62,798 bases of DNA, taken from positions 1-62,798 of the forward strand of contig NZ_NBYY01000030.1 of NCBI RefSeq assembly GCF_002464935.1. The letters run 5' to 3'. The notes beneath the pieces are model-generated. The model was not told the DNA's origin. It ran no database searches and saw only the letters and a program-made list of their open reading frames with translations. The DNA is from Candidatus Enterovibrio escicola (GTDB lineage Bacteria; Pseudomonadota; Gammaproteobacteria; Enterobacterales; Vibrionaceae). The translations under genes were made by a program, and so were the position numbers. Positions 1 through 9,841 of this stretch are shown in pieces (position 1 is the first letter of the stretch; every line of letters begins with the position of its first letter).

Positions 1-103
1 ATATTACACAAAGAGTCCATGCCAATAAAGGCACTTGTGGATACTTGGCTATGGAGAGCACGTTTGTATTTTTCAAAGCTTTGCTCTGCAATTGCCTTAT
101 CTA
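1..103. other. window edge, no gene seen
   Basis: This short stretch lies downstream of the sensor kinase gene that ends at 104. No coding frame or recognisable RNA or IS end was seen. Confidence 0.3.
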
Positions 104-2035
104 TTATTCATGTAAATAAGGAAAGACCATCTTGACATTGTCACGTGGTAACCATTTTCTCATCAGTTGCTGGAGATCATTTACTTCATAGGGTTTTACT
201 AGAAAATCGTCCATGCCTACATCCAAGCATTTCTGTTTATCTTCTTTCATCGCGTTGGCTGAGAGTGCAATTATCGGAATGTAGTTTAAACAGCCATTCT
301 TTACTTCTAATGCCCTAATCATTTCAGTCGCCTGAAACCCATCCAGACAGGGCATCAGGCAATCCATCAGTATAAGATCAATTTGTTTAGTACTCCACAG
401 CCCAATAGCCTCTTTTCCATTTTTTGCAATCTCCACATCTAAACCCATTTTATTAAGCATCACCGTTGCAACCAATTGATTAGCTAGAATATCTTCTGCC
501 AGTAGAATTGCTCCTTTAAATTCATATGATTGATCTACTTCACCGTTCATGAATCCAGACAGCTTTTTAGCGGATATGAACGGCTGTTTCCTGACTTCTC
601 TTTTTTCCATCGAACCTAATACCGATTTCATCATATCATACAACTGTTCAGTAATAATCGGCTTTTGTAGAATGCCATTGATACCAATTTTCTCAGCATA
701 CCCAGAAACACTCCCCTCATAAGAGGAGGTCATAATAATGATAGCAACCTGACAAATCTTTTCGTCTTTTCTAACTAATTGTACAAGTTCTTCTCCTTCC
801 ATATACGACATCTGAGAATCAGTCAAAATTAGATCAAAGGGTTTCCCACTCAGGGCAGCTTGTTTTAGCAGAGAAATAACAGACCTAGGATCTTGTATAG
901 ACGTCACCTCTGTACCAAACTTTTCTAACATCGACCTTATAATGCTTAAGTTCACTTGATTACCACTAATCACCATAACATTGCTGGATAATAAACTTTT
1001 CTTAGAAATTATTTTTATTACGCCTACCCTAGGCAAAGTTAGCCTAAACCAAAAGGTGGCGCCAAGCCCAAGTTTACTCCTAACACCAATTTCTCCATCC
1101 ATCAAAGAGATTAGTTTGTTACAGATAGACAAACCCAGACCAGTTCCTCCATATTTACGTATCGTTGAAGTATCAGCCTGAGTAAATTTGTTGAAGATTT
1201 TTTTCTGCTGCTCCACTGATAAACCTATACCTGTATCTATGACTTTGCAGTCAATATTTACGTTCTCTTCATCCATTTCCGTAACTACAGCTTGCACAAT
1301 GACATACCCTTTTTGTGTAAACTTAATAGCATTCCCCACAAAATTTACCAATATTTGTCGGATACGAACAATGTCACCTTTGATCATCCTCGGACTGTCT
1401 GCATCATAATGCAAAATCAGCTCTACATCCTTAGCGGTGGCTTGAATCATCATGGTTTTACATACCTCGTAACACAACTTCTCAAGATTAAAGTCAATGG
1501 CTTCTAATTCCATTTGATTTGCTTCAATTCTCGAGAAATCAAGAATATCATTGATAATGGTGAGCAATGATTTACCAGAACTCGCAAGAACAGTGAGATA
1601 CTCTCTTTGGAGTCCGGATAGTTCGGTGGCTTCAAGCAGTTGAACCATACCTAAAACACCGTTCATTGGCGTGCGAATTTCGTGACTCATTATCGCTAAG
1701 AATTCACTCTTTGATTTCGTACTCGCAATCGCATTTTCTCTGGCAACCTCGAGTTCCTTAGTTCTTTCCCTCACCTTGTCATCCAACGATAACTTTTCTT
1801 CTTCTAGGCGGTTAATCGAGTATTGTAATTCTGCTGCAATAGCATTAAAGCTATTATCGAGTTTGCCAATAGCATCACCAGCCAGATCAGCCTCTATCAA
1901 TTTAATATCACCGCGTTCAATCCGTTCTGTTCCTTCCATTAAAACTTGTATCCGCTTAAACAGACTCAATTTCAACGCAAAGGCTAAAATTATCACCATT
2001 AATAAAATACCCACGGTAATAGCTACAAACATCAT
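104..2035 (-). CDS. hybrid sensor histidine kinase, cytoplasmic half of a split gene
   Basis: This reading frame codes for the signalling half of a membrane hybrid histidine kinase. In order it has a transmembrane helix (residues 1-22), a HAMP-like linker and coiled coil (25-105), a dimerisation/phosphoacceptor domain with MSHEIRTPMNG (His about 118), and an ATPase domain with FVGNAIKFT, DTGIGLS and GGTGLGLSI. Two receiver domains follow. The first has TDSQM as its aspartate region and looks degenerate; the second has LMDCLMP and a KP motif near the end. No HPt domain is present, so a separate phosphotransfer protein would be needed. The periplasmic sensor lies in another frame upstream (2361-2900), so the gene is broken by frameshift and stops. 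The internal start at 2035 may be artificial. A family member would normally be one protein of roughly 900 residues. The input signal is unknown. Confidence 0.75.
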   Translation of the reverse strand: MMFVAITVGILLMVIILAFALKLSLFKRIQVLMEGTERIERGDIKLIEADLAGDAIGKLDNSFNAIAAELQYSINRLEEEKLSLDDKVRERTKELEVARENAIASTKSKSEFLAIMSHEIRTPMNGVLGMVQLLEATELSGLQREYLTVLASSGKSLLTIINDILDFSRIEANQMELEAIDFNLEKLCYEVCKTMMIQATAKDVELILHYDADSPRMIKGDIVRIRQILVNFVGNAIKFTQKGYVIVQAVVTEMDEENVNIDCKVIDTGIGLSVEQQKKIFNKFTQADTSTIRKYGGTGLGLSICNKLISLMDGEIGVRSKLGLGATFWFRLTLPRVGVIKIISKKSLLSSNVMVISGNQVNLSIIRSMLEKFGTEVTSIQDPRSVISLLKQAALSGKPFDLILTDSQMSYMEGEELVQLVRKDEKICQVAIIIMTSSYEGSVSGYAEKIGINGILQKPIITEQLYDMMKSVLGSMEKREVRKQPFISAKKLSGFMNGEVDQSYEFKGAILLAEDILANQLVATVMLNKMGLDVEIAKNGKEAIGLWSTKQIDLILMDCLMPCLDGFQATEMIRALEVKNGCLNYIPIIALSANAMKEDKQKCLDVGMDDFLVKPYEVNDLQQLMRKWLPRDNVKMVFPYLHE

Positions 2036-2360
2036 ATTTCTAGCCTCATGTTAGTACTTGATACGTCTCTTTACCGTCATTAAAGATTATCTTCTTTGTT
2101 TGGAATTTATTAAACGTCACTGGCAATTTGTTTTCTATGACCGAATCATTTAGCACGATCCTAGATCTTACTAGTTTTGGCTGACTACTCACAATCACCT
2201 GTTTTTTTCATCCACTCACAGAATTTCAACAATCTCACCTCCTAGGTGGTATTGTTTTAAGACGATCTTTTCCAATATTTCTTGTATCAAATTGTGCCAA
2301 AAAATACACCACAAGCCACCCAAGCAATCACCCTTATTTAACAATTTATTTGATAACCCA
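2036..2360 (-). pseudogene. decayed middle of the sensor kinase gene
   Basis: Reading leftward there are scraps of coding sequence, such as a stretch ending KKIIFNDGKETYQVLT at about 2049-2098. These probably belong to the end of the periplasmic sensor domain. The frame differs from that of the kinase part, and stop codons lie between the two pieces, so full-length kinase cannot be made without frameshifting. Confidence 0.5.
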
Positions 2361-2900
2361 TTATAATTTTATTTCTGCATTCATTGCTACAGAGCCATAA
2401 GGATCGATCTTGGTCAAAACTACAAAAGTAATTAATGCATTGGATTGAGTATTGATCTGATTAATAAGAATAAACTTACCTAGTAGGTTTTCACTATTGA
2501 TTAGTATGTCTTCTTTTTTGTGACGTTTTCGCAAAAATATTTTGCGTACTGTATCAAAAATAAGAAAGTAATTGATATATGGATCACTTTCCATTAAGCG
2601 GTTTAATGTTTGACTAACACTGCGCTTGATCTGCAAATACAAAAACTTGGCAAGATCAGGATTTTTAACAAAAATTTCCAAAGTATCTTCGATGTATTGC
2701 TTACGCATTTCCAGTTCATCTGCGAAAAAGTTAATGTAACTTTTTTGACGTAATTTTATTTCTTTTATAAGTGCGAATTGCATTACCATATTAGTGTAGG
2801 ATCCTACACTGACCATCACAACCACCTCAGTAATCCTGATAATCAGTATTACCTGTGCTGCTAACGGCAGCTTTCTCAAAGAAAAACATCTAATCGACAT
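2361..2900 (-). pseudogene. sensor histidine kinase, N-terminal periplasmic sensor fragment
   Basis: The 179-residue frame begins with a basic segment and a hydrophobic helix (about residues 12-36, VILIIRITEVVVMVSVGSY), followed by a soluble alpha-helical region such as is seen in Cache-like periplasmic sensor domains. It ends early at 2361. It lies on the same strand and directly upstream of the kinase half (104-2035), so the two are best read as one gene split by frameshift. Its ATG overlaps the stop codon of an upstream fragment that looks like a solute-binding protein, as in paired binding-protein/kinase systems. The ligand is not predictable from what is left. Confidence 0.6.
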
Positions 2901-3058
2901 ATTTTACGTTACGACTCCAGTCCTTCGACATTTCAATACCCAGCTTTTTTATGCTGATTCGATTAACAATCGTCAGTGGTGCATCAATTAAACAAGACTT
3001 AATTTTGTAAAGCTTAACACCGTCTTTCAGAGATATTTACCAGAATTTTAGCCAATAA
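2890..3058 (-). pseudogene. C-terminal remnant, possibly a periplasmic solute-binding protein
   Basis: About 48 codons are open leftward from near 3036 to a TAG at 2890-2892, including PLTIVNRISIKKLGIEM. A short in-phase match to the same type of protein continues upstream in another frame (LLAKILVNIS). The pattern 'pyrimidine-rich P-(L/V)-T-(I/L)-V-(N/T)-(R/K)-x-(S/N)-I' resembles the end of LacI-like sugar-binding proteins. The stop overlaps the sensor kinase start by 11 bases, which suggests the two genes were translationally coupled. This is a weak family assignment from a short remnant. Confidence 0.35.
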
Positions 3059-3217
3059 AGCACCCAACGTATAGAAATACTATTACAGATCTAAATATAG
3101 ACTTAGCCTCAATACCTTTTCTCTTAGAACTCAGAATGGATGTACTTATTGCAAATGATATAGGAATAATAGCAGCTTCTTCTCCCCTTGGTATAAGGTA
3201 TCAAGAGTGGTCATGAA

Positions 3218-3269
3218 TAAGCTCAGATCTGCATAGGCGATAAGCCACGCTTATGCAGATCTGAGCTTA
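3218..3269. repeat. palindrome made of two IS982-type right ends
   Basis: An 18-base arm (3218-3235, containing AAGCTCAGATCTGCATA) and its inverted copy (3252-3269) flank a 16-base loop. Both arms match the right terminal repeat of the IS982-type copies in this window (AACCTCAGATCTGCATAAG). No transposase lies between them. Confidence 0.75.
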
Positions 3270-3318
3270 ATTAAGTCTTGTTGGTATCTATTTAGCGAAA
3301 ACCTGTAGCTTAATACTC

Positions 3319-3747
3319 TTAGGCTACGCTGTTCAAATAAGCACAGCCTATATTAAATGCTTGTTCCTGAAATTGCTTCAAGCCAACATCTTTCCCCATC
3401 ACCATCACTGGAGTTTCTTTTATCGATTGTTTCATTTCTCTTGATGTGAAAATGACACTATCAAAATTCTCGATCAATTGTAGTGCTGCTTCGAGCTTGA
3501 AACTAATAGCACCTCCTGAGAATTTACCTTTCATAGGCCGTTCTCGAATAACAATCTTATCAACTTTGTAGTCATCCATTAGTTTTGCAAAAGACTGCTG
3601 GAATTGTCGTATTTGTCCTGCGTTAGCTGCGTTCATAACAGTAAATTTACGTGTGCGACAATCAGGCACGTCAAACAGGCCATGGGTCAGTTCAATCAGA
3701 CAGATGTTCGCCTCGTTGCTTTTGAAATCGACAGCACAAATTCGCAT
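3319..3747 (-). CDS. DUF3010 family protein
   Basis: This codes for a 142-residue soluble protein matching the conserved gammaproteobacterial DUF3010 family, whose function is not established. Recognisable family stretches are MRICAVDF at the start, LFDVPDCRTRK, FQQSFAKLMDDYKVDKIVIRERPMKGKFSGG in the centre, and GLKQFQEQAF near the end. The central acidic/basic pattern recalls RNase H-fold proteins, but that is only a suggestion. An upstream ATG at 3873 is in frame, but the start at 3747 fits the family length and has GGAAT about eight bases before it. The gene appears intact and stands alone between a palindromic IS end and an empty stretch. Confidence 0.8.
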   Translation of the reverse strand: MRICAVDFKSNEANICLIELTHGLFDVPDCRTRKFTVMNAANAGQIRQFQQSFAKLMDDYKVDKIVIRERPMKGKFSGGAISFKLEAALQLIENFDSVIFTSREMKQSIKETPVMVMGKDVGLKQFQEQAFNIGCAYLNSVA

Positions 3748-4299
3748 ATTTCTTATTCCATAGGTAAATGAGTGCACTATTATAGTTAAATCACAAGTTA
3801 TGTTCATGAAGAAAAATAGAATGGTTGGATGTTTTATTAATTTATATAGGTATTGTCGCAAAAAGTGTTTCATAAAACTAAATTCTGTAAATGAGATTTT
3901 AAAGTTGATTCCAATTAAACTCGGAACGGTCTTCAGATCAGGTTGTTTCCTCAGAAAAGATGGCCTCTACTTTGCGAAAAGGGTCATGTAATCAACTTAC
4001 TGGATACATTACTGAAAGTAAGATAATGCTCGGACTCGGCGAAAAAAGCCGTAAAAATCCTGTCTAACATAAATTATTTAGAATTGAACTTACTAAATGT
4101 AAAAACAAGTTTTGAGGCGAAAATAAGGAGATAAAAAGAGAGGCGGAGTGGAACTCAAGCTACTTTGCATTGGTTCTTATTGGGCAAGGTACTTCGTAAG
4201 TTTTCCCTAAATATGTATATATAATATCTTTCGTTTATGATAATGAAAGCTGGAAGGATCATCTGTTCAATCAGTTGGTTTTCGTACAGAAAAGATAAA
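3748..4299. other. gap without a recognised gene
   Basis: AT-rich sequence with frequent stops in all frames. No RNA gene or complete IS end was recognised. It probably derives from decayed DNA between DUF3010 and the IS427-like fragment. Confidence 0.35.
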
Positions 4300-4530
4300 T
4301 CTTTGACGAACCACCACCACTATTTTTTCATATTTTCTCCTAGTGCTGGGTGGTTATCCCAGTACCGAGTTGATGTGTTCGCACAATTAAATCCTCAATA
4401 AAGATCCATTCAAAGTCGGCAATTTTAGATAACTCCTTAGAAAATTTTACGGAAATTCCTTTTTTAGACCAAAAATTAAATCGTCGATACACGCTGCTCC
4501 ACTTTATAAATGAACGTAGTAAATCTCACT
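4300..4530 (-). mobile_element. IS5 family (IS427-like) transposase fragment, first half
   Basis: Leftward translation gives YRRFNFWSKKGI, then FSKELSKIADFEWIFIED, then an SIVRTHQ-like stretch. These match the orfA region of IS427-type transposases (VYRRFNFWSKKG..W, FIDGSIVRAHQ). Stops follow at once. The other window copies of this element (31765-32060 and 47230-47530) carry only the last part of the transposase. Confidence 0.6.
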
Positions 4531-4544
4531 ATGGAAGACTAGTT

Positions 4545-5160
4545 TCCCCTCCGTCAGGTAAAATGCACAACCTAGAGGAGACTCAGACAGACTAAAGTGC
4601 ACTTTCCGCGTCCTCTTTTAGTTTGGAGATATGCATGGTTCATAACCAGTTAAATGACAATGACCAATTTTATATTAAGCAACGATTTGCTGAAGGTTAT
4701 TCCTTTAGTCAGATTTTTCGAAGAGTTAGCTGTATTCACTCAACTATCAGTCGAGAAATAAAGCGCCATATCCCAAATAATTTTTACGGCATATACTGTC
4801 ATCACCTTGCATCAGCAACATGCCCAATAAACAGGCGAGTACAGAGTTCGCCGGTCATGAATAAGTTGCTGAAATAACAGACGATATTTTTCATTTTGCT
4901 AGACCTTATCGGTCAAGTAATCGGGGACGGAATGAGTAAACCAAGGATCTGACAAGGCGACGTTTATTCAATGGAATTGACCTCAACGAGGTCAGTAATG
5001 AGAAAATTACCAAGATAAAACACATACACAATACATGTGGTAGAGCGCGTCTCAGGTATATATCTCCTAACGCGATTTTTTAGAGTATTTGATGGCGGCT
5101 TAAGATATAACACCTGTACATTTCACCTAACGGAGGGCGGTTTACATCCGATAAATAATA
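4545..5160 (+). mobile_element. IS30 family remnant
   Basis: A conserved left end (about 4545-4620, with CGTCAGGTAAAATGCACAAC) is followed by an open segment at 4623-4877. This reads as the IS30 N-terminal helix-turn-helix region, with FSQIFRRVSCIHSTISREIKRHIPNN. The frame then breaks. Sequence to about 5160 also matches the IS30 copy at 21032-21790. No active transposase remains. Confidence 0.7.
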
Positions 5161-5342
5161 CCTTAGAAAGTCATCATATGTTTTAGCTTGTCATAAACAC
5201 GACCAGTGCCCTTCGTTAATTAGATTAACAGTTTCCAGTAAATATCAGTTCTCATGGTTCTAGGTATGGTGTTATAGGATAGGTTATTTTGGCGAAGTGG
5301 TATAATACTTCACCCTCCTGTTCAGAAGATACTCATCACAGA

Positions 5343-6344
5343 TCAACACGTCCTAACACTTTGATAAATACAGCTTCCAAGAAAGTCAACAAATGTGAGT
5401 TCGTTATGTTCAACCAATTTCGGAAACATGGAGATTGGTGTCATTCCTGGGAAGGTATTTATTTCGTTCAATAGCACTTCCCCGTCTTCGGTCAAGAAGA
5501 AATCAATCCGAGAGAGGTCTTTGAGTTTTAAATGCACGAAAGCTTTTTTTGCGTATTTACGCATTAGCGTGATCTGTTTGTCTGTTAGATTTTCAGGTTT
5601 GACGCTCGTTGAGCTGTGGCTTCTAGCACTATACTTCTCCTCATATGTGTAGAAAGTTCCTTCAGACCAGCTGATTTCACCTGGATTTGTTACGACTACA
5701 TTGCCATCATAATGATATACTGCAATTTCTAATTCACGCGGTATTACATTTTTCTCGACCAGTACTTGCTTTGAAAATGTAAATGCGTTTTCTACGGCTT
5801 CTTGAATCGCCTCTTTATCGGTCACTTTGTAACAGCCAATAGATGAACCTTGGCATGCAGCTTTTATAAATATTGTACCCCAAGATTCAAGAGCAGCTTC
5901 CACCCTAACCATATTATCATTATTATTTTCAGTCAGGAAAACATAAGGTGTATTTGGGATACCAATTGCGTCAAACCAGAGTTTTGATGTTATTTTGTTG
6001 AAACACAAGATGCTGGCTGATGCATCACAGCCCATAAAAGGCAAACCAGACAACTTAAGCAATGATTGGATGTCACCCGTTTCTCCAGGAAATCCGTGAA
6101 TGCATGGGACAACATAGTCAATGGCAATAATGTTATCGCCAACATCCAGAGTTTTATTAAGATTCAAACGGCAACTTCTCCCATATGTATCCGTCCACCC
6201 AGAGCATTTGGTAAGCTCCACACGTATAACAGATACCGACTGCAATTTATTTAGTTCAGATTCGATATAATCCGCGGAAATCAAGGAAACTTCGTGTTCT
6301 GCACCGCCACCGCCACACAGTAATAATACTTTAGTTGGGTTCAT
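5343..6344 (-). CDS. ddlA: D-alanine--D-alanine ligase
   Basis: This cytoplasmic ATP-grasp enzyme joins two D-alanines with ATP hydrolysis to make the dipeptide used in peptidoglycan precursors. The 333-residue protein has the N-terminal GGGGAEHEVSLISA signature, the central ATP-grasp loop KAACQGSSIGC, and the C-terminal metal/substrate segment SRIDFFLTEDGEVLLNEINT followed by FPGMTPISMFPKL. The length fits DdlA-type ligases, which are longer than DdlB. The start at 6344 (MNPTKV) matches the family; an in-frame ATG 16 codons upstream is less likely, and GGAG lies about 12 bases before the chosen ATG. The gene seems intact. It is monocistronic and surrounded by IS30 and IS903-like debris, so its transcription must come from a local promoter. 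No second ddl copy is visible here. Confidence 0.9.
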   Translation of the reverse strand: MNPTKVLLLCGGGGAEHEVSLISADYIESELNKLQSVSVIRVELTKCSGWTDTYGRSCRLNLNKTLDVGDNIIAIDYVVPCIHGFPGETGDIQSLLKLSGLPFMGCDASASILCFNKITSKLWFDAIGIPNTPYVFLTENNNDNMVRVEAALESWGTIFIKAACQGSSIGCYKVTDKEAIQEAVENAFTFSKQVLVEKNVIPRELEIAVYHYDGNVVVTNPGEISWSEGTFYTYEEKYSARSHSSTSVKPENLTDKQITLMRKYAKKAFVHLKLKDLSRIDFFLTEDGEVLLNEINTFPGMTPISMFPKLVEHNELTFVDFLGSCIYQSVRTC

Positions 6345-6602
6345 GACCTTTAACGCTCCATATGAGAAACTACCTAAGTATAACAAAATCACAATTTATA
6401 AATTAGATGAATAATATGGAAATCGAGAGGGTAAAACAAAGAATCGAGTGTACATTTCCATCTAGCCTGAAGACAAACATCCCTAGAAATTATGGGTTGT
6501 TGATCTTTGCTATACAAAATGCGTGCAACAATATGACGGCAGCAACATTAACATGAATGACAGTGATACTATACTTGTCGTAATGCCTTTACGATTTGTC
6601 AT

Positions 6603-6725
6603 GGAATTGTGTCCCAAACATCTGAACTAATCGCAATTCCTACGATTAGATCATCGATGGAGTTAAACAGGAGGTGATGATGGGAACGGCCAAGCACAAG
6701 ATCAGCAACTGGAAACGATACAAAC
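6603..6725 (+). mobile_element. IS903-like (IS5 family) 5' fragment
   Basis: The left end GGAATTGTGTCCCAAACATCTGAAC and the transposase start (GTGATGATGGGAACGGCC, reading MMGTAKHKISNWKRYKQP) are present. The element is then cut at 6726 by an IS982 left terminal repeat. The remainder of the same copy is not found on the other side, which carries an oppositely oriented IS903-like copy instead. Confidence 0.75.
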
Positions 6726-7486
6726 AACCTGAGTTGCGCATAGAAAATAAACTTAATACCAAAGTCGTAAGATAATCGTTTAAAAAACTATCGACTGCAT
6801 AAAGACTTTGGCATGAATAACTTAGACGCTGTTTTCGTTGATGTCGACGACTTCTGCCAGATTTCCCGCCCTGCATGGGAAAAACTTAATGTCTTACGGT
6901 ATTAAACAAAGAAATAAACCTTCTCGCCTCTCAGTTAGCAAAGTGATGACGATAGTGATATCTTTCCATCAATCTTGGTATCGAGACTTCAAAACCGATT
7001 ATCCTGAATTCGTCAGCTAAACTCGAATGCTCAGGCTCATGCAAGGTATTCTGGTTCCGCTTTTTTTTACCTCACTCACCGACAGGGATTGCCTTCTTTG
7101 ATTCGTTCAAGCTACAGGTTTATCATAACCTATGCATTCTCAGACATCAGGTTTTTAAAGATACCGCAAAGCAAGGAAAAGGAACGATGGGCTGGTTCCA
7201 CAGCTTTAAATTATACCTTATTATCAAGGACCAAAGTGACATTATCTCAGTCAAAGTGACGACGGCTAACGTGGATGATAGGAAGCCTGCTCCGGAAACG
7301 ATTTATTATTGAGACCATTTTAACCAACTAAAAAACATATCCCAAATCGAGCATTTTCGGCACCGTAGTTATATCAACTTTATGGTCAATTTGCTGGGGG
7401 GCTTATCACGTATTCATTTCAACCAAATAAACTGAGCAGCAAGATGATTCGGCTTGATAAGCAAGCTCTTATACAGATCTGAGGTT
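6726..7486 (+). mobile_element. IS982 family element, internally deleted
   Basis: Both terminal repeats are present: AACCTGAGTTGCGCATAG at 6726 and the inverted right end finishing at 7486. The transposase starts near 6813 (MNNLDAVFVDVDDFCQ) and shows the family signature FHQSWYRDFKT. It carries a shared 13-base deletion after CTCACTCACCG (near 7080), and about 200 bases are missing between the DDRKP segment and the RFIIET segment near 7295. It is therefore non-coding. Full copies in this window are 963-975 bases. Confidence 0.8.
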
Positions 7487-8529
7487 GATTAAATCAGGCC
7501 TATGACGCACTGATCACAATCTTTTTTATAGTCTTAATTTCTCTGTTGATGAACATGAATACCAAATCTTATAACTTTGTTCATCGCTTTCACATTTGCA
7601 GTACTTCACCAACTTGAGTATTGTAATCACGAAGAGTGCGTTTAGGGTTAAACAACTGTTTATAGCGAAAAATTGCTGTCTCTGCTAATGATTGTTTGTG
7701 ATAACCCCTGTCCTTCTTCCACTCCACCAATTTATCTTCTTCTAACGCCTATACAGCTTTATTTCTAGGATGCCCTTCCTCCCAATACCCCGCGTTGCTT
7801 CAAGGTGGAATACTGGGCGTTATTCTTTTGTTTTTCAGTCCGTGGGAACATATTTTTGTGTCATAGGTTTCCTCAGCACTGACTTGATGTATCTTTCGTC
7901 GTAATGGATTAAGCAATTTAGGTAAAAACTCATTGTCACCCACAGAAACTAGACTAACTTCTGCAGCAATAACCTTATAAGTAGGCACATCAACGACAAG
8001 ATGAAGTTTGCACTAGATGCGCTATTTCTCCTTACCGTATTTACGCGTTCTCCCTTCGCCTTAGCCGTATACCTTTAGGCCTCTAGCGTCAATAACAACA
8101 TGGGTGACAGCTTCTAGATTTGGCAAACGGTACTTAACTTCTACGGTCTTCGACCGTTTACTAATGCAAGTGTATATAGGGAATTTCAGAGGGATATTCA
8201 TCAACGTAAAAACAGAATAAGAGAAAGCCTTCTAATCCACTAAGAGTGAGTTTAAAAATACTTTTCACCATCAGTGCCTTGTTAATCGCGGTATCCAAAA
8301 ATATAAACCCACGTCCACGATGACCCTTATGCTTTAGATAATGAAATACCTGAATGGCAGCGTCATTTCTCCAAAAAGTGACTGAGCCTCGGTTTACTAA
8401 TGCTTGATTATATTGTTTCCAGTTTCTTATCTTATTCTTGCCCTTTTCCATCATAACCTCCCACTTAACTCCATGAGGATCTGATCGTAGAAATTGCCAT
8501 TAGTTCAGATGTTTTGGAAATAACGCCTT
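7487..8529 (-). mobile_element. IS903-like (IS5 family) full-length degenerate element
   Basis: The right end (TTGATTAAATCAGGCCTATGA, inverted) is at about 7487. The left end, GGCGTTATTTCCAAAACATCTG read leftward, finishes at 8529. The transposase would run leftward from 8454 (MMEKGKNKIRNWKQYNQALVNRGSVTF) with the IS903-type GFIFLDTAI block. Later blocks such as VIAAEVSLVSVGDNEFLPKL and RRKIHQVSAEETYDTK lie in other frames. Several stops and frameshifts inactivate it. Confidence 0.8.
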
Positions 8530-8544
8530 TTTCAACTGATGTTT

Positions 8545-8606
8545 TGATTCACATGATTAAATCTCGACTTAGGCATTTAGTTCATTTCTCATGCGCAGCT
8601 CAGGTT
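8545..8606 (-). mobile_element. IS982 left-end fragment
   Basis: Inverted left terminal repeat (GCGCAGCTCAGGTT at the right edge, 8606) with about 50 bases of the subterminal region. The rest of the element is missing. It abuts the IS903-like copy. Confidence 0.65.
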
Positions 8607-8682
8607 GATTACGAATCCAGCATTGAATAACAAAGGCATGTTCAAAATGCAAGAATTTTAAGGAGTCCTTTGATAGCCACGA

Positions 8683-8697
8683 ATTTACACTGTAAAA
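8683..8697. promoter_or_regulatory. parS2: candidate parS2 site for ParB2
   Basis: The sequence ATTTACACTGTAAAA is a perfect fit to the palindromic 15-base consensus for the Vibrio chromosome II centromere-like site, NTTTACANTGTAAAN (recalled from the literature, not looked up). ParB2 binds such sites, and ParA2 then moves the origin region. The site lies in non-coding DNA about 18 kb from parB and 26 kb from the origin, within the range over which such sites cluster. A chance match to 12 fixed bases is unlikely in 63 kb. Confidence 0.6.
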
Positions 8698-9158
8698 TGA
8701 CACGTATTCGTTCCTTGAACTAATAAGTTTACCTCGTTGCGTCGTAAAAACACTCTATTTGTTTTGACATAGATATGTAAATAAATGTTATTTTTTATCA
8801 TGACGCGAAATGGTATCCAAGATACAAAATACGATTATTTTTATATTTTTTAGTGCTCTTAAATTTAGATAATAACTGCAACACTTATGGTCTAGCGTAT
8901 TAAGGAGGTAGCTAACTATCGAAAATGGTACGCTCTTCTTTCTAAGAAAATATGCGACGGTACCATGAATTATCAACAACAACCATGGTTAGTGAGTGAC
9001 CACTTATATCAGCAACCCCTGAATTGCTAATTTTGCAGTTCTAAATTGGATTTGGTTCATATATTTTCTGATGATTAATGGTAACCGAGTAGATAAATTC
9101 ACTTGAGAAGTGAAGTAACCTGCAGCAAAATGTCAAAAAATATTAGTTGGAGCAATAC
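8698..9158. other. non-coding region upstream of pdxH
   Basis: No gene was recognised. A possible rightward promoter is TTGACA (8764-8769), a 17-base spacer, then GTTATT (8787-8792). It is about 370 bases from pdxH, so its target is uncertain. Confidence 0.3.
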
Positions 9159-9797
9159 GTGGATTTGTTCGATATTCGTAGAGAATATAACAAAGGTGGA
9201 CTGAGACGCAAAGACCTACCTGAAAACCCTGTTCAATTATTTGAACGTTGGCTTAAACAAGCCATTGATGCTGAATTACCTGACCCGACGGCAATGACAG
9301 TTGCTACTGTCGATGAAAATGGTCAACCATTCCAGAGAGTCGTTTTGCTTAAACACGCCGATACAGATGGATTCGTATTTTATACCAACCTTGGAAGTCG
9401 TAAGGCTAAGCAGCTAGCAGACAACACACGTATCAGCCTGCACTTTCCTTGGCATCCATTAGATCGTCAAGTCCACATTACAGGTATAGTAGAAAAACTA
9501 AGCAAGATAAAAGTAATGACATACTTCCTTTCACGACCAAAAGAAAGCCAACTTGCTGCGTGGGCGAGTCGTCAAAGTGAGCGTATGACCACGCGTTCTG
9601 TACTTGAAAGTAAATACATGGAACTTAAAAAACAGTTTGATAAGGGTGAAGTACCATTACCGACATTTTGGGGGGGATTCAAAGTCAAAACTAATTCTCT
9701 TGAATTTTGGCAGGGTGGCGAATACCGACTTCATGACCGATTTATTTATCAGATTGAAACAAATGGAAAATGGAGTATTGAGCGCTTAGCGCCCTAG
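9159..9797 (+). CDS. pdxH: pyridoxamine 5'-phosphate oxidase
   Basis: PdxH oxidises pyridoxamine or pyridoxine 5'-phosphate to pyridoxal 5'-phosphate with FMN and O2, the last step of B6 synthesis and salvage. The 212-residue protein carries the family signatures [20 protein letters not shown] at the N-terminus, RVVLLKHAD and [12 protein letters not shown] for FMN binding, [14 protein letters not shown], and the C-terminal [17 protein letters not shown] at 9159 is chosen as the start: GGAG at 9149-9152 gives a six-base spacing and the protein then begins MDLFDIRRE as in Vibrio relatives. A TTG at 9147 is also in frame but sits inside the likely ribosome-binding site. The gene looks intact and probably supplies PLP to other enzymes. 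Its downstream neighbour is an IS6 remnant. Confidence 0.92.
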   Translation: MDLFDIRREYNKGGLRRKDLPENPVQLFERWLKQAIDAELPDPTAMTVATVDENGQPFQRVVLLKHADTDGFVFYTNLGSRKAKQLADNTRISLHFPWHPLDRQVHITGIVEKLSKIKVMTYFLSRPKESQLAAWASRQSERMTTRSVLESKYMELKKQFDKGEVPLPTFWGGFKVKTNSLEFWQGGEYRLHDRFIYQIETNGKWSIERLAP

Positions 9798-9841
9798 TCG
9801 ATATTTTCCATTCATTGAACCATATTCTGAAACAGACTAGT

